A DNA stretch of 64,000 bases from Micromonospora chaiyaphumensis (GTDB lineage Bacteria; Actinomycetota; Actinomycetes; Mycobacteriales; Micromonosporaceae), in assembly GCF_900091435.1 (NCBI RefSeq), contig NZ_FMCS01000009.1, forward strand, positions 1-64,000, read 5' to 3'. Shown here piece by piece: positions 17,740-28,116 of the stretch (the stretch's first letter is position 1; every line of letters begins with the position of its first letter). Under the pieces are notes generated by a model. The model was given only the letters and a program-made list of their open reading frames with translations, made no database searches and was not told the DNA's origin. The position numbers and the translations under genes were made by a program.

Positions 17740-19875
17740 ATGTCACTGTTCACCCGTGTCGCCCGGGGCCGGCTGGCCGCCTGGCTCACCGTGGCCACCG
17801 CGCTCGTCGTCGGCGCGGTCGTCTTCGGACTCCCCCGCCCCGACAACCCGGACCCCGTCTCCGCCACCGGCCTGGACGTGCGGTGGGAGTCGACGCAGGT
17901 CGAACGCCTCCAGGACCAGCTACCGGACCGCGACGTGCAGCCCGCCGTCGTGGTGGTCAGCCGCGCCGACCGCGCGCCACTGGCCACGGCCGACCGGGCC
18001 GCGCTCGACGGCACGTCCGCCACGCTGGGCCGGCTCGCCGCCGGCGGCCGCGTCGCCCCGGCCCAGTTCTCCCCCGACGGCACGGTGGCACTGGTTGCCG
18101 TGCCGCTCTCCACCGCCGGCGGCCAGGAGGCCGTGGTGGACGAGGTGGCCGGGCTCCGCGCGGCCCTGGCCGACCTGCCCGACGCGCTGACCGTCGAGGT
18201 GACCGGCGCCCCCGCCTTCACGGCCGATCTCACCAAGGTCTTCGACGGCGCCGACATCACCCTGCTGGCGGTCACCGCCGGCGTCGTGGCGCTGCTGCTT
18301 CTGATCACCTACCGCAGCCCGTTCCTGTGGATCGTGCCGCTGCTGGTGGTCGCCGCCACCGAGCAGGTGACCCTGCGCGCCGTCGACACGATCGTGCCCG
18401 CGCTCGGCACCCACCTCCAGGAGGGGCAGGTCACCGGCATCGCCAGCGTGCTCGTCTTCGGCGCCGCGACCGACTACGCGCTGCTGCTGATCGCCCGCTA
18501 CCGGGAGGAACTGCACCGCGAGGAGAACCGCTTCGCCGCCATGCGCGCGGCGCTGCGCCGGACCGCCGAGCCGATCCTGGCCAGCGGCTCGACCGTGGTG
18601 CTCGGCGTGCTCACTCTGCTGCTGTCCGAGCAGGAGACCAACCGGGCGCTCGCGGTGGCCTGCGCCACCGGGGTGGTCCTCGCCATGGCCTCCGCGCTCT
18701 TCGTACTGCCGGCCGTCCTGGTGCTCTTCGGGCGGGGGCTGTTCTGGCCGTTCGTGCCCCGGGTCGGTGACACGGCCCGGGAGGGCCGGTTCTGGGGCCG
18801 GCTCGGGGCGGCCGTCGCCCGCCGACCGCTGCCGGTCGCCGCGCTGTCCACCCTGCTCCTCGCCGGCCTCGCCCTCGGCGGCCTGGGCATCCGCACCGGC
18901 CTGTCGGAGACCGAGCAGTTCCGGGTGAAGCCGGAGGCGGTGGCCGGCGCCGAGACGCTGGCCCGGGCCTTCCCGGCCGGCGCCACCCAGCCGGTCGCCG
19001 TGCTCACCGACCCGGGCGCGGCCCCGGCCGTGCTGGCCGCCGCCGGCGCGGTCGACGGCGTCGCCTCCGCCCGCCCCGGCGCCGCCGGCGACCGGGTCGC
19101 CCAGGTCGACGTGGTGCTGGCGGCCGAGCCGGGCACCGCCGCCTCGGACCGCGCCGTCGAGGCGCTGCGCGACGCGGTCGCCGCCGTGCCGGACTCGGCA
19201 CCACCCGCGGTCGCCGGCGCGGACGCGTCCGAGGGCGCGCTGGTCGGCGGCACGGTGGCCGCCACCTACGACTCGGACCGGGCGAACACCAGGGACCTGT
19301 GGCTGATCCTGCCGATCATCCTGCTGCTGGTCGGCGCCGTGCTGGTGCTGCTGCTGCGCGGGCTGCTGGCCCCGCTGCTGCTGGTGCTGACGGTCATCGC
19401 CTCGTTCTTCGCCAGCCTCGGCGCGGCCTGGCTGCTCTTCGACCGGGTGCTCGGCTTCCCGGCACTGGACAGCGGGGTGCTGCTGCTCGCCTTCGTGTTC
19501 CTGGTGGCACTCGGCGTGGACTACAACATCTTCCTGGTCACCCGGGCCCGCGAGGACGCCCGCCGAGCCGGCACCCGGGACGGGATGCGCTCCGCGCTGC
19601 GGGTCACCGGCGGGGTCATCACCAGCGCCGGCGTGCTGCTGGCGGCGGTCTTCGCCGTGCTCGGCGTGCTGCCGCTGATCACCCTCACCCAGATCGGGAT
19701 CATCGTCTGCGTCGGCGTGCTGCTGGACACGCTGCTGGTGCGTACGGTGCTGGTGCCGGCGCTGGCGTTCGGGCTGGGCGACCGGTTCTGGTGGCCGGGG
19801 CGGATCGCCCGCGAGCCCGACGCCCCGGCGCCGTTGCCCACGGCGCCCGTTCCGGCGGCCGGCACGCGGGACTGA
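17740..19875 (+). CDS. MMPL/RND family exporter
   Basis: This 711-aa membrane protein has the MMPL layout: TM1 (AAWLTVATALVVGAVVF), a large extracytoplasmic domain (about residues 30-160), five more TMs, then a second copy of the same plan. Each half has the conserved proton-relay core, in FGAATDYALLLIARYREEL (first) and VALGVDYNIFLVTRAREDA (second). Actinobacterial MMPL proteins export lipids or drugs. The start at 17740 follows GAGGG at a good distance; the upstream TTG lies inside the operator. Regulation by the divergent MarR is likely. Confidence 0.93.
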   Translation: MSLFTRVARGRLAAWLTVATALVVGAVVFGLPRPDNPDPVSATGLDVRWESTQVERLQDQLPDRDVQPAVVVVSRADRAPLATADRAALDGTSATLGRLAAGGRVAPAQFSPDGTVALVAVPLSTAGGQEAVVDEVAGLRAALADLPDALTVEVTGAPAFTADLTKVFDGADITLLAVTAGVVALLLLITYRSPFLWIVPLLVVAATEQVTLRAVDTIVPALGTHLQEGQVTGIASVLVFGAATDYALLLIARYREELHREENRFAAMRAALRRTAEPILASGSTVVLGVLTLLLSEQETNRALAVACATGVVLAMASALFVLPAVLVLFGRGLFWPFVPRVGDTAREGRFWGRLGAAVARRPLPVAALSTLLLAGLALGGLGIRTGLSETEQFRVKPEAVAGAETLARAFPAGATQPVAVLTDPGAAPAVLAAAGAVDGVASARPGAAGDRVAQVDVVLAAEPGTAASDRAVEALRDAVAAVPDSAPPAVAGADASEGALVGGTVAATYDSDRANTRDLWLILPIILLLVGAVLVLLLRGLLAPLLLVLTVIASFFASLGAAWLLFDRVLGFPALDSGVLLLAFVFLVALGVDYNIFLVTRAREDARRAGTRDGMRSALRVTGGVITSAGVLLAAVFAVLGVLPLITLTQIGIIVCVGVLLDTLLVRTVLVPALAFGLGDRFWWPGRIAREPDAPAPLPTAPVPAAGTRD

Positions 19876-19881
19876 GCAGAG

Positions 19882-19916
19882 GGCGGGGCCCCGGCGATCG
19901 TCCGCGGGGCCCCGCC
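19882..19916. terminator. Bidirectional terminator hairpin
   Basis: GGCGGGGCCCCG and CGGGGCCCCGCC form a perfect 12-bp stem between the MMPL gene (plus) and the lytic transglycosylase gene (minus). Confidence 0.75.
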
Positions 19917-19924
19917 TCGTCAGC

Positions 19925-20800
19925 TCAGTAGGTCAGGCAGACGCACTCGGTCATCAGCGCCCGCACGTTGCGCACGTACTGCGGGTTGGGGATGGCCAGG
20001 GGCTCGCCCTCGCGGGCCACCGCGCCGTGCCCGTAGTTGTACGCCGCGATCACCGCGTTCAGCAGGCAGGAGTTCAGCTCCGACGTGCAGAGCGAGGCGT
20101 CCAGCCGGTAGTCCGACTCGAAGTACATGTCCCCGATGTACTTGGTGAGCCACGCCAGGTAGGTGCCGCCCAGGTAGGCGTTGTCGCGGTACGCGTCGAT
20201 GTCGTACGACTGGCCGAACCGCTGGTTCATCCAGTCGGCGGTGGCCGGCATGACCTGCATCAGCCCGATGCCGCCGTCGCAGGCCACGATGTTGGACTGC
20301 CAGCCGCTCTCCTGCCAGGCGGTCGCCTTCATCAGGGTCAGCGGGATCTTGATGTCCGGCGCGGAGGTGGGCCAGTAGGTGCGGGCCGCCGCGTCGGACA
20401 GCGCCGCCTTCACCTGGCTGCGAGTGGCCTGGGTGCCCCGGTAGCTGGGCTCGCAACCACTCGCCGGCGGCTTCGGCGGGGGCGGCGGCACCTGCGTCTC
20501 GGTGGGCGGCTTCGGCTTCGCCAGCGGACCCGTGGTGGTGCGGGTCGGTTTGGGCTTCGGCTTCGAGGACGCGCTCGGGCTGGGCTTGGCGCTGGGCTTC
20601 GCGCCCATCGCCGCCACCGCCGGCGGTTCGTCGCTCGGCAGGTCGGCGGGGTCGTCCGCGGGCGCCTCGACGGGCACCTCGCTCGGCAACCCGACCGCCA
20701 CCTCGCGGGTCGGCTTCTCGCCGCCGCACCCGGTGATCACCGTCGCCGCGAGCAGCGCGGCCACCGCCGCCGTGGCCCAGCGGCCCACTCCTCCACGCAT
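19925..20800 (-). CDS. Lytic transglycosylase lipoprotein (SLT fold)
   Basis: This 291-aa protein has a lipoprotein signal ending VITGCGG (Cys25), a Pro/Lys/Ser-rich linker (about residues 30-115) that would span the wall, then an SLT domain. The catalytic Glu is in ATAWQESGW, followed by GGIGLMQVMPAT and AYNYGHGAV, the three signatures of family 1 transglycosylases, which cut peptidoglycan to 1,6-anhydro-muropeptides. Four Cys in the catalytic part (SGCEPS, SLCTSELNSC, TECVC) may form disulfides. It is monocistronic, convergent with the MMPL exporter. Confidence 0.92.
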   Translation of the reverse strand: MRGGVGRWATAAVAALLAATVITGCGGEKPTREVAVGLPSEVPVEAPADDPADLPSDEPPAVAAMGAKPSAKPSPSASSKPKPKPTRTTTGPLAKPKPPTETQVPPPPPKPPASGCEPSYRGTQATRSQVKAALSDAAARTYWPTSAPDIKIPLTLMKATAWQESGWQSNIVACDGGIGLMQVMPATADWMNQRFGQSYDIDAYRDNAYLGGTYLAWLTKYIGDMYFESDYRLDASLCTSELNSCLLNAVIAAYNYGHGAVAREGEPLAIPNPQYVRNVRALMTECVCLTY

Positions 20801-20830
20801 CAGACCTCCCCCGTGGTCGCCCGCCGCACC

Positions 20831-22282
20831 CTAGCAGGGATCCACGGGCCGGCGGGGTACCCGCGACGCCGGCCGGGAGGCCCGCGGCCGCGGCGCACCG
20901 TCCCCTGTGGCCGGTCCGTCGGGGCCGGGCGGCGGGGCGTCCCCGACCGCGTGGTCCCGGGTGGCCCAGGCGACCACGAAGACGGTGACCCAGGCCGCGC
21001 CGAGCAGCACCGACGTGGCCGTGCCGCTGGCCGTGCTCCAGCCCAGGTAGAGCCGGGCGCCCGTGACGGCGACCACACCGGCCAGCGCGCCCGTCCAGAC
21101 GGCCACCGCCACCGGCCAGCGGGCGCCGCGGGACAGCAGCCACGCGAGGGTGCCGAAGCTCGCCGTGACCACCGCGGTCTGGGTGGGCCGCAGGTCGGGG
21201 GCGGCGTCCGGGCCGCCCGGCCCGGTGAGGCCGGCGACCAGGACCAGCACCACCAGCGGCACGAACGCCCCCACGGTGCCGAGCACGCTGAGCAGGTCGG
21301 CCCGCCAGGGCCGGTTCCGCCAGGCCACCACGGCCGCCACGAGGGCCACCGCGGCGATCAGCACCCAGCCGCGCAGCACCGAGACCGCGGCCAGCGCCGT
21401 GTCGGCCACCCCGGGGGTACGCCGGGCGGCGAACCAGTCGGCGAGGAGCCCGTCGAGCACCCCGAGCCCGCTGTGCCGGACCACCGCCTCCAGCACCGCC
21501 GCGACGGCCAGCCCGGCGGCGAACAGCAGCAGCAGGCCGGCGGCCAGGTTGATCAGCAGCGTCCCGGCCGGGCCGAACCGCATGGCGACCAGGAAGAACA
21601 GCACCCCGTAGCGGGCGCGCAGCCAGCGCAGCGGCGGCAGGGCGGCCCCCCGGGCGGCCAGCGCGCGCACCGGGTCGGGGTTGCGGCCCAGCCAGCGGCC
21701 GGCCAGCACCACCCCGATGAGGCAGACCAGCAGCACGAGCACCGCGCCGGTGGCCCGGCCCAGGAACCGGGACACCCGCTCGTAGGACTCGCCGGCGGCG
21801 TAGCCGACCAGCACGGAGGCGCCGACCCAGCTCACCACCCCGGCCAGGTTCCAGGGCGCGAACCGCCGGTAGGGCAGCCCGGCCGCGCCGGCCAGCCGGG
21901 GCGCCAGGGTGCGGGCGAACGCCACCCAGCGGGCCGCCAGCACGCCCCGGCCGCCGAGCCGGTCGAGGAGCGAGTCGGCGCGCTGCCACCGCTGCGGCCC
22001 GATCCGGGCACCGAGGCCGGAGGCACGCAGTCTCGGCCCGTACCGCCGGCCGGCGCGATAGGCGAGTGTGTCTCCGATCACGGCGGCAGCGGTCATGGCC
22101 AGCAGCGCCGGAATAATCCGCAGCGTCCCCGCGTAGGCTAGGAAGCCGACCAGCAACAGGGTCGCCTCGCCCGGCACCAGCAGTCCGAAGATCACCGCGG
22201 TCTCGCCCGCCACGATCATCGCTGCGACCAGGTAGATCAGCAGAGGCGGCAGCTCCTGCAGCCAGCTCAGCAGGTCAGGCAT
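20831..22282 (-). CDS. DedA-PAP2 fusion membrane protein with a degenerate PAP2 half
   Basis: This 483-aa membrane protein joins an N-terminal DedA/VTT module (residues about 1-200; FGLLVPGEATLLLVGF, AYRAGRRYGPRLR, RWVAFARTLAPRLAGAAGLPYRRF with the conserved Arg motif) to a C-terminal PAP2-phosphatase-like module of about six TMs. The PAP2 catalytic motifs are eroded: where PSGHA is expected there is RPTQTAVVTASFG, and where SRLYLGVH is expected there is GARLYLGWSTASG, so both catalytic His are missing. The DedA half looks functional as a lipid transporter; the PAP2 half is probably not a phosphatase. The start at 22282 (MPDLLSWLQELPP) fits the family. Confidence 0.85.
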   Translation of the reverse strand: MPDLLSWLQELPPLLIYLVAAMIVAGETAVIFGLLVPGEATLLLVGFLAYAGTLRIIPALLAMTAAAVIGDTLAYRAGRRYGPRLRASGLGARIGPQRWQRADSLLDRLGGRGVLAARWVAFARTLAPRLAGAAGLPYRRFAPWNLAGVVSWVGASVLVGYAAGESYERVSRFLGRATGAVLVLLVCLIGVVLAGRWLGRNPDPVRALAARGAALPPLRWLRARYGVLFFLVAMRFGPAGTLLINLAAGLLLLFAAGLAVAAVLEAVVRHSGLGVLDGLLADWFAARRTPGVADTALAAVSVLRGWVLIAAVALVAAVVAWRNRPWRADLLSVLGTVGAFVPLVVLVLVAGLTGPGGPDAAPDLRPTQTAVVTASFGTLAWLLSRGARWPVAVAVWTGALAGVVAVTGARLYLGWSTASGTATSVLLGAAWVTVFVVAWATRDHAVGDAPPPGPDGPATGDGAPRPRASRPASRVPRRPVDPC

Positions 22283-22413
22283 CCGGTCCCCCGCACGGGA
22301 GCCAGCATGCCAGTCGCTGGAACGGTCGGGACAGCACTTTCGGCAGAGATCCGGGCGATCTCGGGGTGACCCCGAGGCATGCCCCGGCAACCGCAGACAG
22401 GAGTATGGAGGGT

Positions 22414-24282
<1,869 letters not shown>

Positions 24283-24526
24283 CGCACCAGCCACCCCCGG
24301 AGCCCGGCCCGCCCAACCGGCGGACCGGGCTCCAGCCTTTCCCGCCCCCGGCCCACCCGCCCCACCCCCACCCCACCCCCGCCCACCCCCCCCCCACCCG
24401 CCCGCCCGCCCGCCCAACCCGGCGATCATGAAGTTAGCGGCAGCTTTGGAGATCGACATCGCCGCTAACTTCATGATCAACGCGCCGAGGCGGAAAGGGG
24501 CGGGGGCGGGGGCGGGGGCGGGGGGG
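24283..24526. repeat. C-rich/G-rich intergenic region with hairpin and G-quadruplex motif
   Basis: Between typA and the convergent methyltransferase there is a C-rich tract (about 24340-24418, with a run of 11 C at 24386-24396), the 55-nt palindrome, then a G-rich tract at 24497-24526 made of five G-runs separated by single C. Plus-strand RNA could form a G-quadruplex from the G-runs; the C tract could do so on the minus strand. No gene is seen. Confidence 0.75.
24424..24478. repeat. 55-nt palindrome, family B, copy 2
   Basis: GATCATGAAGTTAGCGGC and GCCGCTAACTTCATGATC are perfect 18-bp complements around a 19-nt loop. The layout and the outer GATCA resemble the palindrome at 1650-1709. It may also terminate both convergent genes. 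Confidence 0.9.
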
Positions 24527-25189
24527 TCAGGGTTTGGTGGCCCTCAGGGCCAGGATGTCGGGGAGGGGGCCGGAGCCGGACTCCCGGACGGCGGTCAGGG
24601 TGAGGCCGGCCGCGGGTACCGCGTCGAGCAGGTCGGCCAGCGGGACGTGCCAGGCGCCCACCCGGGCGCGGACGCCGACCGAGTTCCAGGACCGGAAGCT
24701 GCGGTCCCGCTCGGCGTATCCCTCGTCCAGGAGGATCCGGCCGGGCTCCGCGCGGTCGGCGAACGCGCCGACGAAGCAGGGGTGCACGCCGACGTGGACC
24801 AGCCGTCCGCCGGGTGCCAGCACCCGGGCCGCCTCGGCGATCGCCGCGGGATAGTCCGGCATGTCGGTGTGGGCGAGCACGCAGGCCACGGCCGGCAGGA
24901 CGCCGTCCGGCAGGGGCAGTGCGGTCGCGTCGGCCCGGGCCACCGGCAGCCGCGTCCGCGCGTGACGGAGCTGCCCGCCCGACAGGTCCACGCCGATCGG
25001 CTGCCAGCCGAGCCGGCGCAGCTCGCCGGCGTGCGCCCCCGTGCCGCAGCACAGGTCGAGGCAGCGCCCGGAACCCGGCCCGAGCAGGTCGGCCAGCACC
25101 GCCCGGACCCGCTCGCTGTAGTCGGTGGCGGTGGTCGTGACGTAGTCGTCGTACCAGTCGGCGATGGCGTCGTACGCGGCGATCGTCAT
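24527..25189 (-). CDS. Class I SAM-dependent methyltransferase
   Basis: A 220-aa Rossmann methyltransferase of the Methyltransf_11 type. Motif I is CLDLCCGTGAHAGEL, strand 2 ends in IGVDLSGGQL, and motif II/III regions are ARADATALPLPDG and AARVLAPGGRLVHVGVHP. The N-terminal AYDAIADWYDDY is common in small-molecule methyltransferases. The acceptor substrate is unknown and there is no operon partner. The stop codon directly abuts the G-rich tract. Confidence 0.88.
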   Translation of the reverse strand: MTIAAYDAIADWYDDYVTTTATDYSERVRAVLADLLGPGSGRCLDLCCGTGAHAGELRRLGWQPIGVDLSGGQLRHARTRLPVARADATALPLPDGVLPAVACVLAHTDMPDYPAAIAEAARVLAPGGRLVHVGVHPCFVGAFADRAEPGRILLDEGYAERDRSFRSWNSVGVRARVGAWHVPLADLLDAVPAAGLTLTAVRESGSGPLPDILALRATKP

Positions 25190-25242
25190 CTCCGCACGCT
25201 AGACCCCGCCCGGCCCGGACCGCAGCCCCGGCGATGATCCGC

Positions 25243-25248
25243 TACGGT
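25243..25248 (+). promoter_or_regulatory. -10 box TACGGT, leaderless start
   Basis: TACGGT ends 7 nt before the ATG at 25256, so the transcript probably begins at the start codon. Confidence 0.45.
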
Positions 25249-25255
25249 CACCGGC

Positions 25256-26119
25256 ATGACCTGGGAGGACCTGGACGCGCACCTGGACAAGGTGCCCGGC
25301 ACCGTCTCCGCGTACGTGGGGCGGCTCGGCGCCCCGCCCACCTGGACCCGGCACGCCGACGCCACCCACTACGCGGCCAGCACCATGAAGGTCGCCGTGC
25401 TGGTGGCGCTGCACCGCGCCGCCGAGGCCGGCCGGCTGGACCTGGACGCGCCCGTCCCGGTGCGCAACAGCTTCGACTCGGCGCTGCCCGGCACGCCCCG
25501 GTTCACCAACGCCCGCAGCTACGACAACGACGACGCGGTCTGGGCGCGGGTGGGCGGCGAGGCTCCCCTGCGCTGGCTCGCCGAACGGATGATCGTCCGC
25601 TCCAGCAACCTGGCCACCAACCTCTGCATCGGTCAGGTCGGCCTGCCCGCGCTGACCGAGGCGTGGACGCTGGCCGGCGCCCGGCACAGCGTCACCGGCC
25701 GGGGCATCGAGGACTTCGCGGCCCGCGACGCCGGGATCGACAACCTGGTCACCGCCGCCGACCTGGCCGCCCTGCTCGGCGGCCTGGCGCTGGGCGCCCG
25801 CCAGCCCGGGCCGCTCGCCTCGCCCGCCGGCTGCGCGGCCATGCTCGACGTGCTGTTCGCGCAGGAACACCGCGAGGACCTCGCCGCCGGGCTGCCCGAG
25901 GGCACCCGCATCGCGCACAAGAACGGCTGGGTACGCGGCATCCGCCACGGCGCCGGCGTGGTGTTCCCGGAGGACGCCCCGCCGTACGCCGTCGTGGTCT
26001 GCACCACCACCGACCTGGCCGACGGCGGCCCGAGCGGCGAGGAGGAGGACGACGCCTGCCGGCTCATCGCGCACGTCTCCGCGGCGGTCTGGGCGGCCCG
26101 GCACGACCTGGCCGGGTGA
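25256..26119 (+). CDS. Serine hydrolase, class A beta-lactamase-like
   Basis: This 287-aa protein has the penicillin-recognising fold of class A beta-lactamases. The active-site motifs are ASTMKVAVLV (SxxK, near residue 43), RSSNLATN (SxN) and AHKNGWVRG (K-N-G in place of K-T/S-G). No signal peptide is visible, so it appears cytoplasmic or exported by another route; it is more likely a peptidase or esterase than a resistance enzyme. The omega-loop Glu is not obvious. It converges on the phosphatase gene with only 3 bp between stop codons. Confidence 0.85.
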   Translation: MTWEDLDAHLDKVPGTVSAYVGRLGAPPTWTRHADATHYAASTMKVAVLVALHRAAEAGRLDLDAPVPVRNSFDSALPGTPRFTNARSYDNDDAVWARVGGEAPLRWLAERMIVRSSNLATNLCIGQVGLPALTEAWTLAGARHSVTGRGIEDFAARDAGIDNLVTAADLAALLGGLALGARQPGPLASPAGCAAMLDVLFAQEHREDLAAGLPEGTRIAHKNGWVRGIRHGAGVVFPEDAPPYAVVVCTTTDLADGGPSGEEEDDACRLIAHVSAAVWAARHDLAG

Positions 26120-26122
26120 CCG

Positions 26123-26920
26123 CTACTCCAGCAGGTTCGCGCGCAGCGCGGCCAGCGTCGCGTCGGTGAGCCCGAGGCCGTCGCGCAGGTACGCGTCGAA
26201 CGTGCCGTGCACCCGGCGCACCTCGTCGTACGCGGCGTCCAGGTAGTCCGGACGCACCTCCAGCAGCGGCCGGGCGACGGCCGGGTCCAGATCCGGCCGG
26301 CGGCGGGTCATGGCGGCCAGCAGCACCTCGCGCAGGCTCTCGGTCAGCTCGTTGTGCCGCAGGTAGTCCGCCCGGATCACCGGCTCGTCCACCCCGAGCG
26401 CGGTGAGCAGCACCACCGACAGCCAGCCGGTGCGGTCCTTGCCGGCCGAGCAGTGGAACAGCAGCGGCAGGTTGGCCCCGTCGGCGGCCAGCCGCACCGC
26501 CGTCCCGAACCCCTCCCGGGCCGAGTCGCCGGTGACGAACCAGCGGTAGATCGCCGCCATCGCCCCCGGCATCCCGTCCCGGGCCAACTCCTCGTACGCG
26601 TCGAGGTCGTGGCCGAGCAGCACCGCCGAGACGTAGGTGAACACCGGGTGGGCCGCGTCGTAGACCGGCAGGTGCACCAGCCGCGGCTCGCCGGCCAGGC
26701 GGTCGGGCGGGGCGACCGCCTGCTCGGTGGCGTGCCGCAGGTCCACCACGCAGGCCGGGGCGAGCTTGCCCAGCACCGGCAGGTCCTCGTCGGTGAGCCG
26801 GCCCAGCGCCGCGGTGCGGATCAGCCGGCCGGCGCGTACCCGCCGCCCGTCCGAGGTGGGCAGCCCGCCCAGGTCACGGGCGTTCGGCGCGCCCACCAGC
26901 TCCCAGTCCCGCCCGGTCAT
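26123..26920 (-). CDS. PtpB-like tyrosine-protein phosphatase
   Basis: A 265-aa phosphatase of the Y_phosphatase3 family that includes mycobacterial PtpB. The signature loop is FHCSAGKDRTGW (C-x5-R with AGKDR), with Lys and Asp placed as in lipid/tyrosine phosphatases of triple specificity. The N-terminal NARDLGGLPTSDGRRVRAGRLIRTAAL is the family motif. The protein lacks a signal peptide, so substrates are probably cytoplasmic. It is transcribed towards the beta-lactamase-like gene, tail to tail, with no room for a separate terminator. Confidence 0.92.
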   Translation of the reverse strand: MTGRDWELVGAPNARDLGGLPTSDGRRVRAGRLIRTAALGRLTDEDLPVLGKLAPACVVDLRHATEQAVAPPDRLAGEPRLVHLPVYDAAHPVFTYVSAVLLGHDLDAYEELARDGMPGAMAAIYRWFVTGDSAREGFGTAVRLAADGANLPLLFHCSAGKDRTGWLSVVLLTALGVDEPVIRADYLRHNELTESLREVLLAAMTRRRPDLDPAVARPLLEVRPDYLDAAYDEVRRVHGTFDAYLRDGLGLTDATLAALRANLLE

Positions 26921-26951
26921 CGGCCCTCCCCGGTTCGCCGTCAGCTCCGTA

Positions 26952-26957
26952 TAGGGT
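26952..26957 (+). promoter_or_regulatory. -10 box TAGGGT, leaderless start
   Basis: TAGGGT ends 7 nt before the ATG at 26965, placing the transcript start at or next to the start codon. Confidence 0.45.
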
Positions 26958-26964
26958 GCCCCAC

Positions 26965-28062
26965 ATGACGATCGCGGCGGTACGCACCCACCGGCTCTCG
27001 GCCCCCTTACACACCCCGTTCGTCACCGCGCTGCGCCGCACCACCACCGTGGACACCCTGGTCGTCGAGGTGGTGGACAGCGACGGGCGGTCCGGTTTCG
27101 GCGAGGCGCCGCAGGTCTGGCAGGTGACCGGCGCGTCGATCGCCGGCGCCGAGGCGTGCGTGCAGCAACTCCTCGGGCCGCTGCTGACCGGGCGGGACGC
27201 CGACGACCTCCAGGCCCGCTGCGCCGAGGTGCGCCGTGCCGTCGTCGGCAACGAGTCGGCCCGGGCCGCCGTCGACGTCGCCCTGCACGACCTGGCCGCG
27301 CGGCGGCTCGGCGTACCCCTGGTGCGGTTGCTCGGCGGCACGACGCTGCGCATCCCCACGGACGTCACCCTGGCCGCCGGCGACGCCGTGGACCTGGCCG
27401 CGGCGGCCACCCGGCGCCGGGCCGAGGGATTCACCGTGCTGAAGCTCAAGGTCGGCACCGACGCGCGGGGCGACCTGGACCGGGTACGCGCGGTCCGCGC
27501 CGCGGTCGGGCCCGAGGTGCGGATCCGGCTGGACGCCAACCAGGGCTGGACCCCGCGCGAGGCGGTCCGGGTGATCCGCGGCATCGAGGACGCCGGGCTC
27601 GACGTCGAACTGGTCGAGCAGCCGGTGCACCGGCGCGACCTGGACGGGCTGGCCTGGGTCAGCGACCGGGTGGAGCTGCCGGTCCTCGCCGACGAGTCGG
27701 TGTTCGACCTGCGCGACCTGGTCGAGGTGATCCGCCGCCGGGCGGCTGACATGGTCAACGTCAAGCTGGCCAAGTGCGGCGGCCTGCACACCGCCCGGAC
27801 GCTGCTCGACCTGGCCGCCGCACAGGGCATGGGCACCATCGTCGGCTCGATGATGGAGAGCCAGGTCGGGCTCGGCGCGGCGGCGAGCCTGGTCGCCGCC
27901 TACGGCACCACGGCCGTGTCGGACCTCGACGCCGCCTGGTGGCTGGCCTGGTCGCCGGTCGCCGGCGGGATCCGGTACGACGGCGCGACCGTCGTCCTGC
28001 CGGACGCCCCTGGGCTGGGCATTTCGAGCGTGAATGAAGCAAAGGTTCAGCCGCGTGGTTGA
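26965..28062 (+). CDS. L-Ala-D/L-Glu (dipeptide) epimerase
   Basis: This 365-aa enolase-superfamily protein has the capping domain at the N-terminus and a TIM barrel with the two catalytic lysines in VLKLKVG (KxK). Metal ligands follow in IRLDANQGW, VELVEQPV and LADESVFD, with a C-terminal NVKLAKCGG. The DxD of dipeptide-epimerase relatives is occupied near the C-terminus by SDLDAAWWL. The family inverts the Glu in murein-derived L-Ala-D-Glu. The neighbouring NlpC/P60 peptidase supports a role in cell-wall peptide recycling, as in ykfBC of Bacillus. The start at 26965 fits the leaderless -10 box. Confidence 0.88.
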   Translation: MTIAAVRTHRLSAPLHTPFVTALRRTTTVDTLVVEVVDSDGRSGFGEAPQVWQVTGASIAGAEACVQQLLGPLLTGRDADDLQARCAEVRRAVVGNESARAAVDVALHDLAARRLGVPLVRLLGGTTLRIPTDVTLAAGDAVDLAAAATRRRAEGFTVLKLKVGTDARGDLDRVRAVRAAVGPEVRIRLDANQGWTPREAVRVIRGIEDAGLDVELVEQPVHRRDLDGLAWVSDRVELPVLADESVFDLRDLVEVIRRRAADMVNVKLAKCGGLHTARTLLDLAAAQGMGTIVGSMMESQVGLGAAASLVAAYGTTAVSDLDAAWWLAWSPVAGGIRYDGATVVLPDAPGLGISSVNEAKVQPRG

Positions 28063-28087
28063 GTGCCGTTGGAATTTTTCATAGGGT
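28059..28087 (+). promoter_or_regulatory. Promoter of the NlpC/P60 gene
   Basis: TTGAGT (28059-28064), a 17-bp spacer and TAGGGT (28082-28087) match a housekeeping promoter. The -35 overlaps the stop of the epimerase gene. The expected transcript start near 28094 supports the start codon at 28117. Confidence 0.6.
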
Positions 28088-28116
28088 CGCCCAAGGGACG
28101 CGAGGTGGGGGTGGGC

